Of a DNA stretch of 64,000 bases, positions 7,383 through 16,761 are shown one piece after another. The DNA comes from CAZGSV01 sp964528605 (GTDB lineage: Bacteria > Armatimonadota > Zipacnadia > CAZGSV01). The stretch spans positions 7,296-71,295 of the forward strand of contig CAZGSV010000006.1 in assembly GCA_964528605.1 (NCBI GenBank), read 5' to 3'. Below the pieces are notes generated by a model, which was not told the origin of the DNA, made no database searches, and saw only the letters and a list, made by a program, of their open reading frames with translations. The translations under genes and the position numbers were made by a program. Every line of letters starts with the position of its first letter. The first letter of the stretch is position 1.

Positions 7383-10300
7383 TCAGCGCGCGAGGGTCAT
7401 CGCAAAGACGTGCAGGTCGTCGTTGTCGGGCAACGTGAGGTAAGCGGGCTGCTTGCTCGGGTCGAGGGGCAATTGCTGAACGTACAGGGACATGGCGTTG
7501 GCCTTGTCACCCCAGGGCGTGTGAGAATGCGCGGTGTGCACGGCGACGGTCTCCCCGAAGGCTGGCGAGCCGTACACATCGCTGAGCCGCAGCAGGCACG
7601 CCTCGAGAGAGCCGTCGGCGTAGACTATCTCCACATTGCCTTCCTCGTTGTGCTGCGCGGCGCCCAGCAGTAGCAGCCGGCTCCACGGCCCTTGCGCAGC
7701 GGCCCCACGCGCTTGAAGTGGAATCGCCTGTTTCTCACAAGCCACGTTGTTGGGGGCGCCGTCCGCTTTGGACGGGAAGAGGAAAGGCTGGCCTTCTGCC
7801 AGGAGGATCTGTTCGGAGGGCGGCAGTTCTTCCGCGGGGAGCGACTCCCAACTGCCGGAGAAGGCGCCGTCCCACAGGTTGGAGTGAGCGCCAATCCCGT
7901 CGTTGTTGAAGAAGGGGCGCAGGTCGAGGCAACCTACTTCGCCTCCCGAGAAGGACAGTTCCGGAGGCGTGGAGGTGCTCGCGAGGCGGTAGTCCACATG
8001 GTCGTTGTAGCCGAGGCGCGCGACCAGCCAGAAGGAGTCGCGGACTTGAGGGGAGGGATCAATCGTGGGACGCAATGCGAACCGGGCCAACGCCTCGCCG
8101 CCCGGCTCTAGCAGAACGGCCTGCATCCGGGGCGAAGCGGACAAGAGTGCCTGCACGCCTGATTCCAGGGGCGTCCAGGTCTCGGGCGGCCCGATGATGG
8201 TGAGTTCGGCCTCTACCGGCTCGATCCGAGGGTTGTGGAGCCGAACCAGCACCTCGTCCTCACTGCGCGACACGTTCCACGTCAGTGGGAGAGGGCCACC
8301 GAGTTCCAGCGTGTCCTCCATGGCCTGGCTCCCGAACTGCGTGGAGGCTCTGAGGGTGCCTCCGGGCAACCCGGCGGGGTAGGAGACTTGAACCTCGCGA
8401 ATCACCTGCCCTCGGGCAGGCACGGTGGCTGCGAAACCGGTGGGCACGAGCGTCCAGCCCTCGGGAGCCCGGAACTGGGCCATCAGCGCCTGCGGACGGT
8501 CGAGGTCGTTGATGAGACCGGCCTCGACGGAGCACTGCACTGTGCCGTTGGAAAGGGCGCGCGTCTGCGGGAGTTCCCGGAGAAAGACCGCGACCGGCTG
8601 GTTGCCGAGCGGGCCGGCGTGGTGGTTGCGCAGCCAGTAGCGCGCTGGGGACGCAGTCAATGGTTCTGAGGTCCTGCCGATATCCTCGCTCGCTATCGCC
8701 GGACCGGCCCCCCCCGCGGGTCGAAAGCCCACGGAGCATACCGAGAACGGCGAGAGGTCGAACTGTAGACCATCGGGGCCGAGGTCAAGATCAGACAGCC
8801 GCCGCTCGACCAGGTCCGTCTGCCACGCCTCACGGACGCCGCGGAAGAAGGACACCTTCGCGGACGCAGGCTCTCCGCACATCTCGGACAGCCTGAGCAA
8901 GACCCCCTCAGACATTGGCTCGGCCGCGCGCAGTTGCCCGGCGGGGCTGCCAAGCGGCTTAAGGGCCGAGAGGACAACGTTGGCCGGCTCCACCCGGAGG
9001 AAGGCCAGGTCTCTGGGAAGGATACCCCCATGGGTCGTCGCAACCTGAGCGACCAGCGGGTAGTTGAACTCCTGGGCGGACCGGTAGACCTGGGCGTCGC
9101 GCCAGTCGCCCTGATGTGCCCTCAGGGCGTAGCGGAAGAGATGAGTGCGTTCGTCGAGGGGCAGATGGAACGGCAAGCCGCGCTGTGCGGGGAGGCTCGA
9201 ATGCATCAGGAAAAGACAGAGGGTACCGTCTTGCTGCTCGGAGGCCGCCAGGGTGCCAGTATTGAGCAACGCGAGGCCAGCGCGCTCGGTGGAGCCAAGC
9301 GCCCCGTGCGCGGAGCCGGCGGGCAGCGCGATGCGATGGTCGCGGAGATCATCCGTCAGCGCCTGAGCCGCCTGCATAAGGTTCCCGCCGATGAGCAGCA
9401 TTGGCCGCGCGAGCCCTGGCAGGCTGCCGAGGCCGAGCAGGTACAGAGCGTAGCCGCTCTCGGCGGTCTGCCGGTCCAACGTTGCCTCCACGCTCTCGGG
9501 CAGCCCGGCGGGGAAGGCGCTGCGGCCCAGTCGCACTTCGAACGTGGGCACGGGGGGGGCGAGCGATGGTTCCTTGAGGGAGGGAGTGCATGTGATCCCC
9601 TGATTCGCAAGGGCCTGCTCCAGCAAAGGTGCGGCCGCGGCAGCATCGCTCTCCTCGCCGAGCACGAGCGCGGTGTAGCCTGGCGCGAGCAGTGGGCGGC
9701 CGTCGGCCGACTCGAGCATGAGCGTGGGGCTGGAGTCAATCCAGTTGGCCGCGGGGAACAGGGCTACTTCGCCGTAGAAGTCCGTGCCGGCGCCTGGCTG
9801 CAGCAGGCCGGAGCCCCTGCGGCGCGCGACCACGCCGAAGGGCACCTCGAACGCGGGCGCCCCCCCAGCGAGGGCGTTAGGGAAGGCGGCGAAGATGATC
9901 TGATCGGCGCCGGTGGGAATGCGAAGGTTCTCGAGATAGGTGGAGAACTCGATGCGGTCCAGGCCTGCGTGCAGGGCAATCTCTTGGCGGAACGAACAGA
10001 GCGAACCGAGCGCGCCTTTCACAATGAGTTTGGAGGTCAAAGGCCCACGCTCAACGTTGACCTCGGCCCGCTGGGCGGATGAGAGGATCTTCCTGCCGTT
10101 GGCGGCGAACTCCCAGGCCGCCCACCCGCGCGCCTGGTTCTCCTCCATGGCCACCAGCGCGTTCCCCGGCACACCGGCCGCGGGGGCGATGAGTTCGCGC
10201 CCTAACGACTTGCTGAAGACAGATGAGAGGCCCCCGCCCCGCCAGGGGTCGGCGGTGATGCGGTAGAACTCGTTCTCAATAGTGTTCGGCTCAGGTGGCT

Positions 10301-11747
10301 TTTGCTGTGGCAGGGGCGCGGAGGGGGAGCCGAAGTAAGTGCCGTAGCCGAAAGAGGGCGTCTTGGCGAGGAAGGTCACGCGCACGCGTCCGGTGGCCGA
10401 TGGCTTACTCTCGCAAGCCACACTACTACCCGTGGAATCGAACACCCTCCACTCCGACGTTCCCGCGGGCGGCAGCGGAAGTTCCACGCAGGCGACGTCC
10501 TGCCGATCCCAGGCCAACGGATTGAAGACAACCAGCGGGAGCGCGCCCCCGAGGCCTGGCGGAGCCTCGGTGTTGACGCGCGCGCTCACGAACGCGAGCG
10601 CGCGCGAGGTCACCTCGGCCGCGAGTTCCGCCGCCTCGCGCAGACCCGCGAGCAGGTCGAGGTCCGGGGTATCGGCGCTCGTCCCGGCGATGGCGTCGTG
10701 GTGCTGGACGAACAGCACCTGACGCCAGGCCTTGTCGAGAGCAGAATCGGGATAGCGCGCGCCCAGCAGAGCGGCGATGGTGGCGATGCGCTCGGCGGTG
10801 AGGAGTTGGGTCTCGGCGAGGCGATTGCCGATCTTGATGTCGTCGCGGGACACCCACGCGGCGGGGTTCATGAGCACCGGATCGCGAGAGAAGAGAGGCG
10901 CGTGCGCCGACCCGAAATCGAACGCCTCCGGCAGGCCACCAAACGCGAGCGTGAAGCGGTCGCTTGCTTGCGCGAGCGCCGCGGACGACAGGTACTCCGG
11001 GGCCTCCTCCCAGTCGCCGCCGACGAGCGACAGGCCACTCGGCAGGCCGCACGAGGCGTCCGTCTCGATGATCGGGGTGACGCGCTGGAGTAGATCGCGC
11101 AACGAACCGGCGTTCACGCCGTAAGGGATGCCCTTGACCGGCAGGCGGCGGCCATCGAGGCCCATGAGCCAGAAGTTCTGCGGGAAACCGGGCGCCTGTT
11201 TGGAGGAAATGATCCCGCTGAAGCCCGCACCGGCGCAAAGGGAAGGCAGTTGGACATTGTGCCCGAAGACGTCGAAGGCGAGATAGACGGTGGGCCGTGC
11301 GCCCAGCAGGTCCTCGTGCAGATAGCGACCGTAAAGCAGGTTGCGGAGGAAGGCCTCGCCGCCGATCTGGGAATCGTTAGGCTGGTTGTAAGAGAACCCG
11401 GGCAGGATGCGACCGGAGGCGAAGAGTTGGGGTAGGGCTTCGCGCTTGTCGAAAGCCGTGTCGTACAGGGGCCGCAGGTAGTCCCACTCGGAGAGGATGC
11501 AGCGGAATCCAGAGTCGCGCAGGCACTTATCCACATAGGTTTGCGCGATCTCCAACGCCCACTCGCAGTAACCTCGTTGGGGCTGGTTCCACACCGGGTC
11601 GAAGTGGAAGTGGGGGAGAAGGTACACGGGGAACGGCACCGCCGGCGGCCCCGCCGTTGTGGTGGCTGGCGCTTGCTCCGCGCTCGTCACGGCCGCGACC
11701 GGCAGACACAGCACCACCAGCAACGCGAAGGCTAAGCCGGGACGCAT
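7383..11747 (-). CDS. Secreted GH38-like alpha-mannosidase with C-terminal beta domains
   Basis: 1454 residues from the ATG at 11745-11747, opening with a signal peptide (residues 1-25). The catalytic part resembles glycoside hydrolase family 38: HFHFDPVW at 46-53 corresponds to the zinc-binding HxHNDPGW motif, and AFDVFGHN at 157-164 carries the predicted nucleophile Asp159 of the DxFGH motif. Usual family sequence around these sites is altered (FDPVW for NDPGW), so specificity may differ from classical alpha-mannosidases. A QHHDAIAGT segment about residues 360-370 is the helical-domain motif typical of GH38. Long beta-rich regions follow, ending in a jelly-roll-like module with DLRPFFNNDGIG. 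The role would be extracellular removal of alpha-mannosyl or related residues from glycans. The promoter implies a leaderless transcript. Confidence 0.85.
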   Translation of the reverse strand: MRPGLAFALLVVLCLPVAAVTSAEQAPATTTAGPPAVPFPVYLLPHFHFDPVWNQPQRGYCEWALEIAQTYVDKCLRDSGFRCILSEWDYLRPLYDTAFDKREALPQLFASGRILPGFSYNQPNDSQIGGEAFLRNLLYGRYLHEDLLGARPTVYLAFDVFGHNVQLPSLCAGAGFSGIISSKQAPGFPQNFWLMGLDGRRLPVKGIPYGVNAGSLRDLLQRVTPIIETDASCGLPSGLSLVGGDWEEAPEYLSSAALAQASDRFTLAFGGLPEAFDFGSAHAPLFSRDPVLMNPAAWVSRDDIKIGNRLAETQLLTAERIATIAALLGARYPDSALDKAWRQVLFVQHHDAIAGTSADTPDLDLLAGLREAAELAAEVTSRALAFVSARVNTEAPPGLGGALPLVVFNPLAWDRQDVACVELPLPPAGTSEWRVFDSTGSSVACESKPSATGRVRVTFLAKTPSFGYGTYFGSPSAPLPQQKPPEPNTIENEFYRITADPWRGGGLSSVFSKSLGRELIAPAAGVPGNALVAMEENQARGWAAWEFAANGRKILSSAQRAEVNVERGPLTSKLIVKGALGSLCSFRQEIALHAGLDRIEFSTYLENLRIPTGADQIIFAAFPNALAGGAPAFEVPFGVVARRRGSGLLQPGAGTDFYGEVALFPAANWIDSSPTLMLESADGRPLLAPGYTALVLGEESDAAAAAPLLEQALANQGITCTPSLKEPSLAPPVPTFEVRLGRSAFPAGLPESVEATLDRQTAESGYALYLLGLGSLPGLARPMLLIGGNLMQAAQALTDDLRDHRIALPAGSAHGALGSTERAGLALLNTGTLAASEQQDGTLCLFLMHSSLPAQRGLPFHLPLDERTHLFRYALRAHQGDWRDAQVYRSAQEFNYPLVAQVATTHGGILPRDLAFLRVEPANVVLSALKPLGSPAGQLRAAEPMSEGVLLRLSEMCGEPASAKVSFFRGVREAWQTDLVERRLSDLDLGPDGLQFDLSPFSVCSVGFRPAGGAGPAIASEDIGRTSEPLTASPARYWLRNHHAGPLGNQPVAVFLRELPQTRALSNGTVQCSVEAGLINDLDRPQALMAQFRAPEGWTLVPTGFAATVPARGQVIREVQVSYPAGLPGGTLRASTQFGSQAMEDTLELGGPLPLTWNVSRSEDEVLVRLHNPRIEPVEAELTIIGPPETWTPLESGVQALLSASPRMQAVLLEPGGEALARFALRPTIDPSPQVRDSFWLVARLGYNDHVDYRLASTSTPPELSFSGGEVGCLDLRPFFNNDGIGAHSNLWDGAFSGSWESLPAEELPPSEQILLAEGQPFLFPSKADGAPNNVACEKQAIPLQARGAAAQGPWSRLLLLGAAQHNEEGNVEIVYADGSLEACLLRLSDVYGSPAFGETVAVHTAHSHTPWGDKANAMSLYVQQLPLDPSKQPAYLTLPDNDDLHVFAMTLAR

Positions 11748-11753
11748 AGGGCC

Positions 11754-11782
11754 ACTATAGGTCGGGCTCCGGCGCCCGGCAA
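11754..11782 (-). promoter_or_regulatory. Promoter giving a leaderless GH38-like mRNA
   Basis: On the minus strand TTGCCG (11777-11782) and TATAGT (11754-11759) have a 17-bp spacer. The -10 ends 6 nt before the ATG at 11747, so transcription should begin at or within one or two bases of the start codon. No Shine-Dalgarno is present. Confidence 0.55.
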
Positions 11783-11882
11783 CGTTGTCGCGTTGTGGCT
11801 GCGTTGACCCGGCCGGCGTCCGGCGGCACGCGCGCCAGCCGTGCCGACGCACGCCCCGCCACAGGCTCCCGGCACGTTCGGG

Positions 11883-13028
11883 CTAGAGCATCCACTTGCT
11901 GCTCGCGTCCAGCGCGCCGGCGATGACCCGTTCCTGGAACTCCCGGGTGATGGGCGCGAGGTAGATTTGTGGAATGCCGGTGCGGTCGGACCGAAAGACG
12001 CAAAGGCCGCCGTCCTGCGAGAGGCAGGGGTGGGGGTGGCCGAACTCGTAGTGTTCTTGGCTGGCGCCCGGATGGCACAAGGTGGCGAAGTGGCCCGTGG
12101 GCACGTGGATGAGTTGGAGGCCCCGATCAGGCCAATTGGTGTCGGCGGCTATCCACTCGCCATTCCAGGAGGCGCCCGAATGCCAGAAGTAGGGGCCTTG
12201 CGCCAGCCTGCGCGGCTCCCCCCCCTTCTCCGCGAGCCAGATGCATCTCTCAGGCGGCTTGCCGCATCCCTGCAGTTTCAGGTGCCTTCCTAGGAGGCTG
12301 GCGTGCGCGTACCTCTCCGGGCAGAAGTACTCGATATCGTTCCCGTCTTCGTCCGTGATCCACTTGGCGCGCAGGTCGCCCACGTTGGTGATGACGCGGG
12401 AGCCATCTTGGCGCGCAGCCGTACCCCATTCGACCGTGCCTTTGGTGACGACTAGCCGCGGGCCCGTGGGGTCGCAGGCGAAGAGGTGCCCGTCAATCTG
12501 AACCTCCCGCGTCTCACCGCTGTCGAGGTCGAGGCGAACTAGGCCGTGAGGCCGGCGCCCGCTGTGAGTGACGAACAGCCGACAACCATCGGCGGAGAGG
12601 TAGAGATTGTGGAGGACGGTGCCCTCGGGGCAATGCTTGTCGAGAGAGCACAGGTCCTCCGTGCGGCCGGTCTCGACATCTACCGTGCATAGCGTGTGAC
12701 CCCACGCGCAGTGGACCGTCTTACCGTCGAGCGTCAGGCGCGCGGCCGGGCGACCGTAGTAGCCGCCCTCTTCCGCGCGGTCGCCGCGCTCGCTCAACTG
12801 GAACAGGTTGAGGCCGTCGGCATCAACGCGGAACAGGTCCCAGGGGGCGTTGCGGGTGGCGGCACGCTGACAGAAGAGCACGACCCGCTGGTTGTCGGGT
12901 GTGACGCAGGGCCAGTCGTAGAGGAAGTGCGCGCTGGGCGCCGGGTAGGCGGCTAGTTGGATTACTTTGACACCGGTCTTGGGATCCACCCGTTGAATGC
13001 GTTCACTGGCGAATGGCGTACGCAGCAT
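11883..13028 (-). CDS. TolB/oligogalacturonate-lyase-like beta-propeller protein
   Basis: 381 residues, ATG start with AAGGAG about 10 nt upstream, no signal peptide. The protein has repeated blades: DWPCVTPDNQRVVLF, ARLTLDGKTVHCA, LYLSADGCRLFVTH, GASWNGEWIAAD and PCLSQDGGLCVFRSDRTG. These are the DG-containing turns of WD40-like/TolB six- or seven-bladed propellers. The overall pattern and a His-rich C-terminal part (QEHYEFGHPHPCLSQDG) resemble oligogalacturonate lyase (PL22), a cytosolic Mn-dependent enzyme that splits unsaturated oligogalacturonides. The PL22 assignment is inference; a generic propeller sensor is the alternative. Neighbouring genes encode other glycan-related proteins, which supports a sugar role. 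Confidence 0.65.
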   Translation of the reverse strand: MLRTPFASERIQRVDPKTGVKVIQLAAYPAPSAHFLYDWPCVTPDNQRVVLFCQRAATRNAPWDLFRVDADGLNLFQLSERGDRAEEGGYYGRPAARLTLDGKTVHCAWGHTLCTVDVETGRTEDLCSLDKHCPEGTVLHNLYLSADGCRLFVTHSGRRPHGLVRLDLDSGETREVQIDGHLFACDPTGPRLVVTKGTVEWGTAARQDGSRVITNVGDLRAKWITDEDGNDIEYFCPERYAHASLLGRHLKLQGCGKPPERCIWLAEKGGEPRRLAQGPYFWHSGASWNGEWIAADTNWPDRGLQLIHVPTGHFATLCHPGASQEHYEFGHPHPCLSQDGGLCVFRSDRTGIPQIYLAPITREFQERVIAGALDASSKWML

Positions 13029-13101
13029 AGGTTGCGTTCTCCTTTGCGCGGCCGGGCGCGCTTGTCGCGCCAGCTAGATGTTGATGCCCGGCGACTGACC
13101 C

Positions 13102-13944
13102 TCAGCCCGATCCCTGCTTCAAATGCCTATCGAGGAACTCAAGGGCGCGGGCGAAGATGTCCTCGCTATATCGCTCCAGGTCGTGGCCTGCGCCGGCTAC
13201 GGGTAGGAACTCGACGGGTGCTCCGGCCTTGCGCAGGGCCTCGACGAACCGCTCCGATTGATCAATGGGCACAAAGTCGTCCTGCGCGCCGTGGCACACG
13301 AAGAAGGCGGCGGCGCTGCCCGCAGCATACGTAATGGGGCTGGCCTGGTCTCGCATGCCTGCGCGGTCAGGCCCGGTTATGCCCAGGAAGTGGTCCACGG
13401 AGGCGCGCAGGGCTTCTCCCAGCGCGGGGAAGTCGAGCGGCGCGGAATAGCAGAGCGCACACTGCACACGGCTTGAGGCTTCTGCGCATCCCCCTGCGCC
13501 CTCGAACCGGCCCGGCGCTAGGGCCACCATCGCCGCCAGATGCCCGCCGGCCGAATGGCCCCACGCTGCGAACCGAGCGGCGTCGGCGCCGAGCGCTTCT
13601 GCGCTGGCTCGCAGCGAGCGGACGGCGCACTTGCAGTCCTCGAGCGCTGCTGGGAAGGGCGTGTCACCGGAGAGGCGATAGTTGACCGAGGCGCACAGAT
13701 AGCCATTGGAGGCCACCCGCGCTGCCAGATCACGATAACTCTCTTTGTCTCCACCATGCCAGCCGCCGCCGTGGATGAAGACCACGACCGGCAGGGGCGA
13801 GTCCGCGTGGCCGGCCGGCCGGTAGAGGTCAAGCATCAGGGTGTCCTGTCCGCCGCGGCCGAAGACCACGTCGGTTGCCACGACGACCGGGCCTTCGAGC
13901 CCGGGGGCTTCGAGTGGCTGGAATCCGCACTGGTCGAACGTCAT
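13102..13944 (-). CDS. Alpha/beta-hydrolase esterase (HSL/carboxylesterase type)
   Basis: 280 residues from the ATG at 13942-13944; an earlier in-frame ATG at 14022 adds 26 low-quality residues. The oxyanion-hole motif is HGGGWHGGDK (about 57-66), the nucleophile elbow GHSAGGH (about 128-134, Ser nucleophile). The acid Asp is in CHGAQDDFVP and the catalytic His in GAGHDLE near the C-terminus. This is the layout of cytosolic BD-FAE/LipR-like esterases that deacetylate or deesterify small acyl substrates, often acetylated or feruloylated sugars in polysaccharide-degrading bacteria. The carbohydrate context suggests that kind of substrate. No signal peptide is seen. Confidence 0.85.
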   Translation of the reverse strand: MTFDQCGFQPLEAPGLEGPVVVATDVVFGRGGQDTLMLDLYRPAGHADSPLPVVVFIHGGGWHGGDKESYRDLAARVASNGYLCASVNYRLSGDTPFPAALEDCKCAVRSLRASAEALGADAARFAAWGHSAGGHLAAMVALAPGRFEGAGGCAEASSRVQCALCYSAPLDFPALGEALRASVDHFLGITGPDRAGMRDQASPITYAAGSAAAFFVCHGAQDDFVPIDQSERFVEALRKAGAPVEFLPVAGAGHDLERYSEDIFARALEFLDRHLKQGSG

Positions 13945-14050
13945 TGCCTCAACCCGCTTCCGAGCCCCGCATTCCGGCGGCCGCCATTGTATGGGCCGCG
14001 GCGTCCCAGGGCTAGTGAGCACACGACCGGCCAGAGAACGGTTGCTGTCC

Positions 14051-15490
14051 CTATGCTCCGGGGGACGAGCGGAAACTGTAGAGGTCGTAGTTGTCGAGGT
14101 AGAACTTGAGACGGATGGTTTGGCCCTTGAGGCGGCTGATGCAGGTGGGGTCGTTCTTCCAAGTCTGGACCATTAGTTCCCCATCGTTGCCTACACGATC
14201 CGCGTCGTCTCGAGTGAGCCCGGGTATCGGTTGCAGGTTCTCGGCCAGCACCTCGGTCCGCAGCGAGCCCTCGTGACTGCCCCCAAGGCAAGAGGCATTG
14301 ACCAGGAGTGCGCCCCCGGGCCAAACGAAGGGCTTGGTGACGAGGGTGGCGGGATAGCGGTTGGCGCGGAGGGAGCAGAAGCCGTCCTGTCTGAGTTGCG
14401 CGAGGCCGATGCCCCGGCCGTAGGTCAGGTGACGGTTGCCGTGCATGGCCTGGCCGCCCCAGTAGTAGAACCAGAGGGTGTAGGCCTCGCCCTCAGGGGT
14501 TACTGCCTTGCGGGTACGCACCGGAGGCGAGAGTGCGGTGTCGGTGATCTGGCAATCGAAGGCGCCGAGCGCGGCGCCTCCGGGCGACCGCGGAAGGAAA
14601 GCCCGCCGGGGGCGGAGGCGATGCCAGGTCACCGCGTCCCGGCTGACCAGGAGTTCCATCTCGCCGAATGGGTCGTTGGTCTCCCGGAACCACTGGAACA
14701 TGCCCACATAGATGCCTTCGTAGGCGAAGCCGTAGGCGTGGTAAATCTGCCCCGCGGGGTCGTCTTCGAGGTCAGGCACTACTACGCGCGTAGGTTCCCC
14801 CTCTTGTGCGCGGTCGGTGTTGACGGCGAGGCGATGCGCGACGCGCTTGAGGCCCCAGCGAGCGGTGTCTTTGTTCCCGCGGCCCATGAGCACGTACGGG
14901 AACTCCGGGTCGGGGCCTTTCATCGCGGTCATGCGATCGCTGCAGCCGTGGATGATGCCGTTGGGGCGGTCGCGGAGCCAGCGCCAGTGAGCGCCGTCAG
15001 CGGAGCGGAGGAAGTAGCCCTGGTACTGGTGGCTGTCGGCAGGCCAGCAGGTGCTAAGGTACATCGTCCATGGTTCGGGGGCGTTCTCGGGCTCGTAGAG
15101 GATGGAGGGCGCGCCCGTGCCGCCACATTGGCCGAGATCGAGCACGATGTTCGTCTTCTCGCCATTGTGCCCGCGGTAGACGTCGAGTTGGGGCCGGCGC
15201 CAGTGGAAGCCGTCCTCGGAGATTATCAGGCAGACCGCGTAGGTGATCTCGGGGTACTCGGGCGGGTAGAGGGTTACATACCACGCCTTCCAGAGCCCAT
15301 CCTTGGGGTCTATGTAGACGCCGCCCAGATAGACGACCCCTCTGCCTTCCCAGGGCTCTCCCACGGTGTAGACGGGATTGCCGAAGTACTTCATCGGCTG
15401 GTGTATGACCCTCTGCAGGCGCACCTGCTGCTCGATGATCTCGTCGTCGAGGAATAGCTGCGCGCGGCGCACGTCTATGGGCGGTTGCAT
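14051..15490 (-). CDS. Five-bladed beta-propeller (GH32/43/68-like) protein
   Basis: 479 residues from the ATG at 15488-15490 with AAGGAGA 8 nt upstream. The sequence shows propeller blades of the GH32/GH43 superfamily: an early DxExIExQ region, repeated SEDGFHWRRP, RSADGAHWRWL and SRDAVTWHRL turns, and a FDCQITDTA segment. Proteins of this length are common in planctomycete-like genomes and are usually annotated only as glycosyl-hydrolase-like. I cannot fix catalytic residues. No signal peptide is visible, so it may act in the cytosol. It follows the PHP gene at 15664 on the same strand with a 173-bp gap. Confidence 0.7.
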   Translation of the reverse strand: MQPPIDVRRAQLFLDDEIIEQQVRLQRVIHQPMKYFGNPVYTVGEPWEGRGVVYLGGVYIDPKDGLWKAWYVTLYPPEYPEITYAVCLIISEDGFHWRRPQLDVYRGHNGEKTNIVLDLGQCGGTGAPSILYEPENAPEPWTMYLSTCWPADSHQYQGYFLRSADGAHWRWLRDRPNGIIHGCSDRMTAMKGPDPEFPYVLMGRGNKDTARWGLKRVAHRLAVNTDRAQEGEPTRVVVPDLEDDPAGQIYHAYGFAYEGIYVGMFQWFRETNDPFGEMELLVSRDAVTWHRLRPRRAFLPRSPGGAALGAFDCQITDTALSPPVRTRKAVTPEGEAYTLWFYYWGGQAMHGNRHLTYGRGIGLAQLRQDGFCSLRANRYPATLVTKPFVWPGGALLVNASCLGGSHEGSLRTEVLAENLQPIPGLTRDDADRVGNDGELMVQTWKNDPTCISRLKGQTIRLKFYLDNYDLYSFRSSPGA

Positions 15491-15663
15491 GGACCATCTC
15501 TCCTTTGCGCGAGACACATCCGGCCGAGCGTCCCTGACGCCTCGGGCCGGTAGCGCTAATGCTACTCGAGCCGGAACGTCGCGATCTGTCACGGGCGTGC
15601 GGGCCCGCAGTAGCAGAGGAGATATTGCTCCGCATCAGGGGCAGCCGCAAGCGGCGCCCGGCG

Positions 15664-16503
15664 CTAGCGGTAGGTCTTTGCTTTCTCGCGCATCGCTTCC
15701 AGGATGTCGTCCGGCACGGTGATGGCGCCGAAGGGGTGCAGTGTGTGGCCGGGACGTGGGCCGTGGTAGTCCGAACCTCCCGAGGGGAGGATGTTGAGTC
15801 GCTGGGCCCAGTGGAGCAGGTAGTCGGTCTGCTCGGGGGTGTAGTCGCCCCGCCAGCACTCCCAGCCGTCTATGCCCATTTCGAGTATGGGCTGGAACTC
15901 GGACGCCTCGCTCAAGGTGCCGGGGGCGAACTCGCGCCAGGGGTGGCCCAGGATGGCGATGCCGCCCGCGCGGTGAACCATATCGCAGACGTAATCGGCC
16001 GAGAGGGGCAGGGGCACGAAGCGCGCGCCGGGAGGGCCATAGGGGGACCCACCCATGCGGACGATGGGACCCTCGTAGCCCTGGGCGCGCAACGCATCGT
16101 GCACGTCGCCGCGGGTGGGCACGTCGCCCCAGTAGTAGAGGTCGTCCCATTCCAGGGTGACGCCTGCGGCCTTGCCGATCTCGACCATGGTCTCACGGAT
16201 CCATTCGCGCCAGGCGTCCTGAGCCCCGAACATGTCCCTCTGGAAGTCGGGCCGCTCGAGGTCGAGGAAAAGGCCGACGATGTGGGCGCAGACGTTGTGC
16301 CAGTTCGAGTCCAACTCGGCCCCGGCGATGATCTCGACGCCCCAGCGTCCTGCTACGAACCGGGCGCTCGGTATGGCGGAGACGGCGTTGTGGTCCGTGA
16401 TGGCGATGGCGGTGAGGCCGACGGAGGCGGCCTGTTCCACGCGGCGGGGGCCGGACATGCGGCCATCGGAAGAGGTGGTGTGAAGATGCAGGTCAGCAGG
16501 CAA
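15664..16503 (-). CDS. PHP-domain phosphoesterase (TrpH/YciV-like)
   Basis: 279 residues; TTG start at 16501-16503 chosen because AAAGGAG lies 6 nt upstream and the next codons give PADLHLHTTSSDG, the first PHP metal motif. Further motifs are AIAITDHNAV, GAELDSNW, GIAILGHPW and GGSDYHGP. This order matches the small PHP enzymes related to E. coli YciV (RnaseAM/TrpH), which hydrolyse 3',5'-nucleoside bisphosphates and short RNA 5' ends. In many bacteria this gene lies close to trp; here the trp operon begins 1.6 kb away, but with its own promoter. The protein has a 40-residue insertion in the middle compared with short TrpH, so another phosphoester substrate is possible. Confidence 0.85.
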   Translation of the reverse strand: MPADLHLHTTSSDGRMSGPRRVEQAASVGLTAIAITDHNAVSAIPSARFVAGRWGVEIIAGAELDSNWHNVCAHIVGLFLDLERPDFQRDMFGAQDAWREWIRETMVEIGKAAGVTLEWDDLYYWGDVPTRGDVHDALRAQGYEGPIVRMGGSPYGPPGARFVPLPLSADYVCDMVHRAGGIAILGHPWREFAPGTLSEASEFQPILEMGIDGWECWRGDYTPEQTDYLLHWAQRLNILPSGGSDYHGPRPGHTLHPFGAITVPDDILEAMREKAKTYR

Positions 16504-16598
16504 GGCGGTCTCCTTTGGCGCAAAGGCTCACGGGGGCGGTCGTTGCGCCGGGCAGCGGCGGAGGCCGCCAGGCGCTCCAGGCCCCCTTTCCTGGGCGC

Positions 16599-16627
16599 AT
16601 TATCTGCGAAGCGGCGCGGCGGCTCAA
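16599..16627 (-). promoter_or_regulatory. Promoter for PHP gene
   Basis: Minus-strand TTGAGC (16622-16627) and GATAAT (16599-16604) with a 17-bp spacer. The predicted leader to the TTG start at 16503 is about 90 nt, GC-rich, with no recognised riboswitch. Confidence 0.5.
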
Positions 16628-16761
16628 GAGAGCGGCGGCTGCGGTCTGCGGGGGGCCACGACGGGGGCAACCGCTTGGTGGCTCCAGCACCTGGCGCGGC
16701 CGTGGCGGGATTACCAATGGCCGGTCATCGGTGCACTGTGGCTTGGCGTTCTGGGACTGGC

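Noticed and set aside
8934..10082. 382-codon plus-strand frame
   Set aside because: Antisense shadow of the GH38-like gene.
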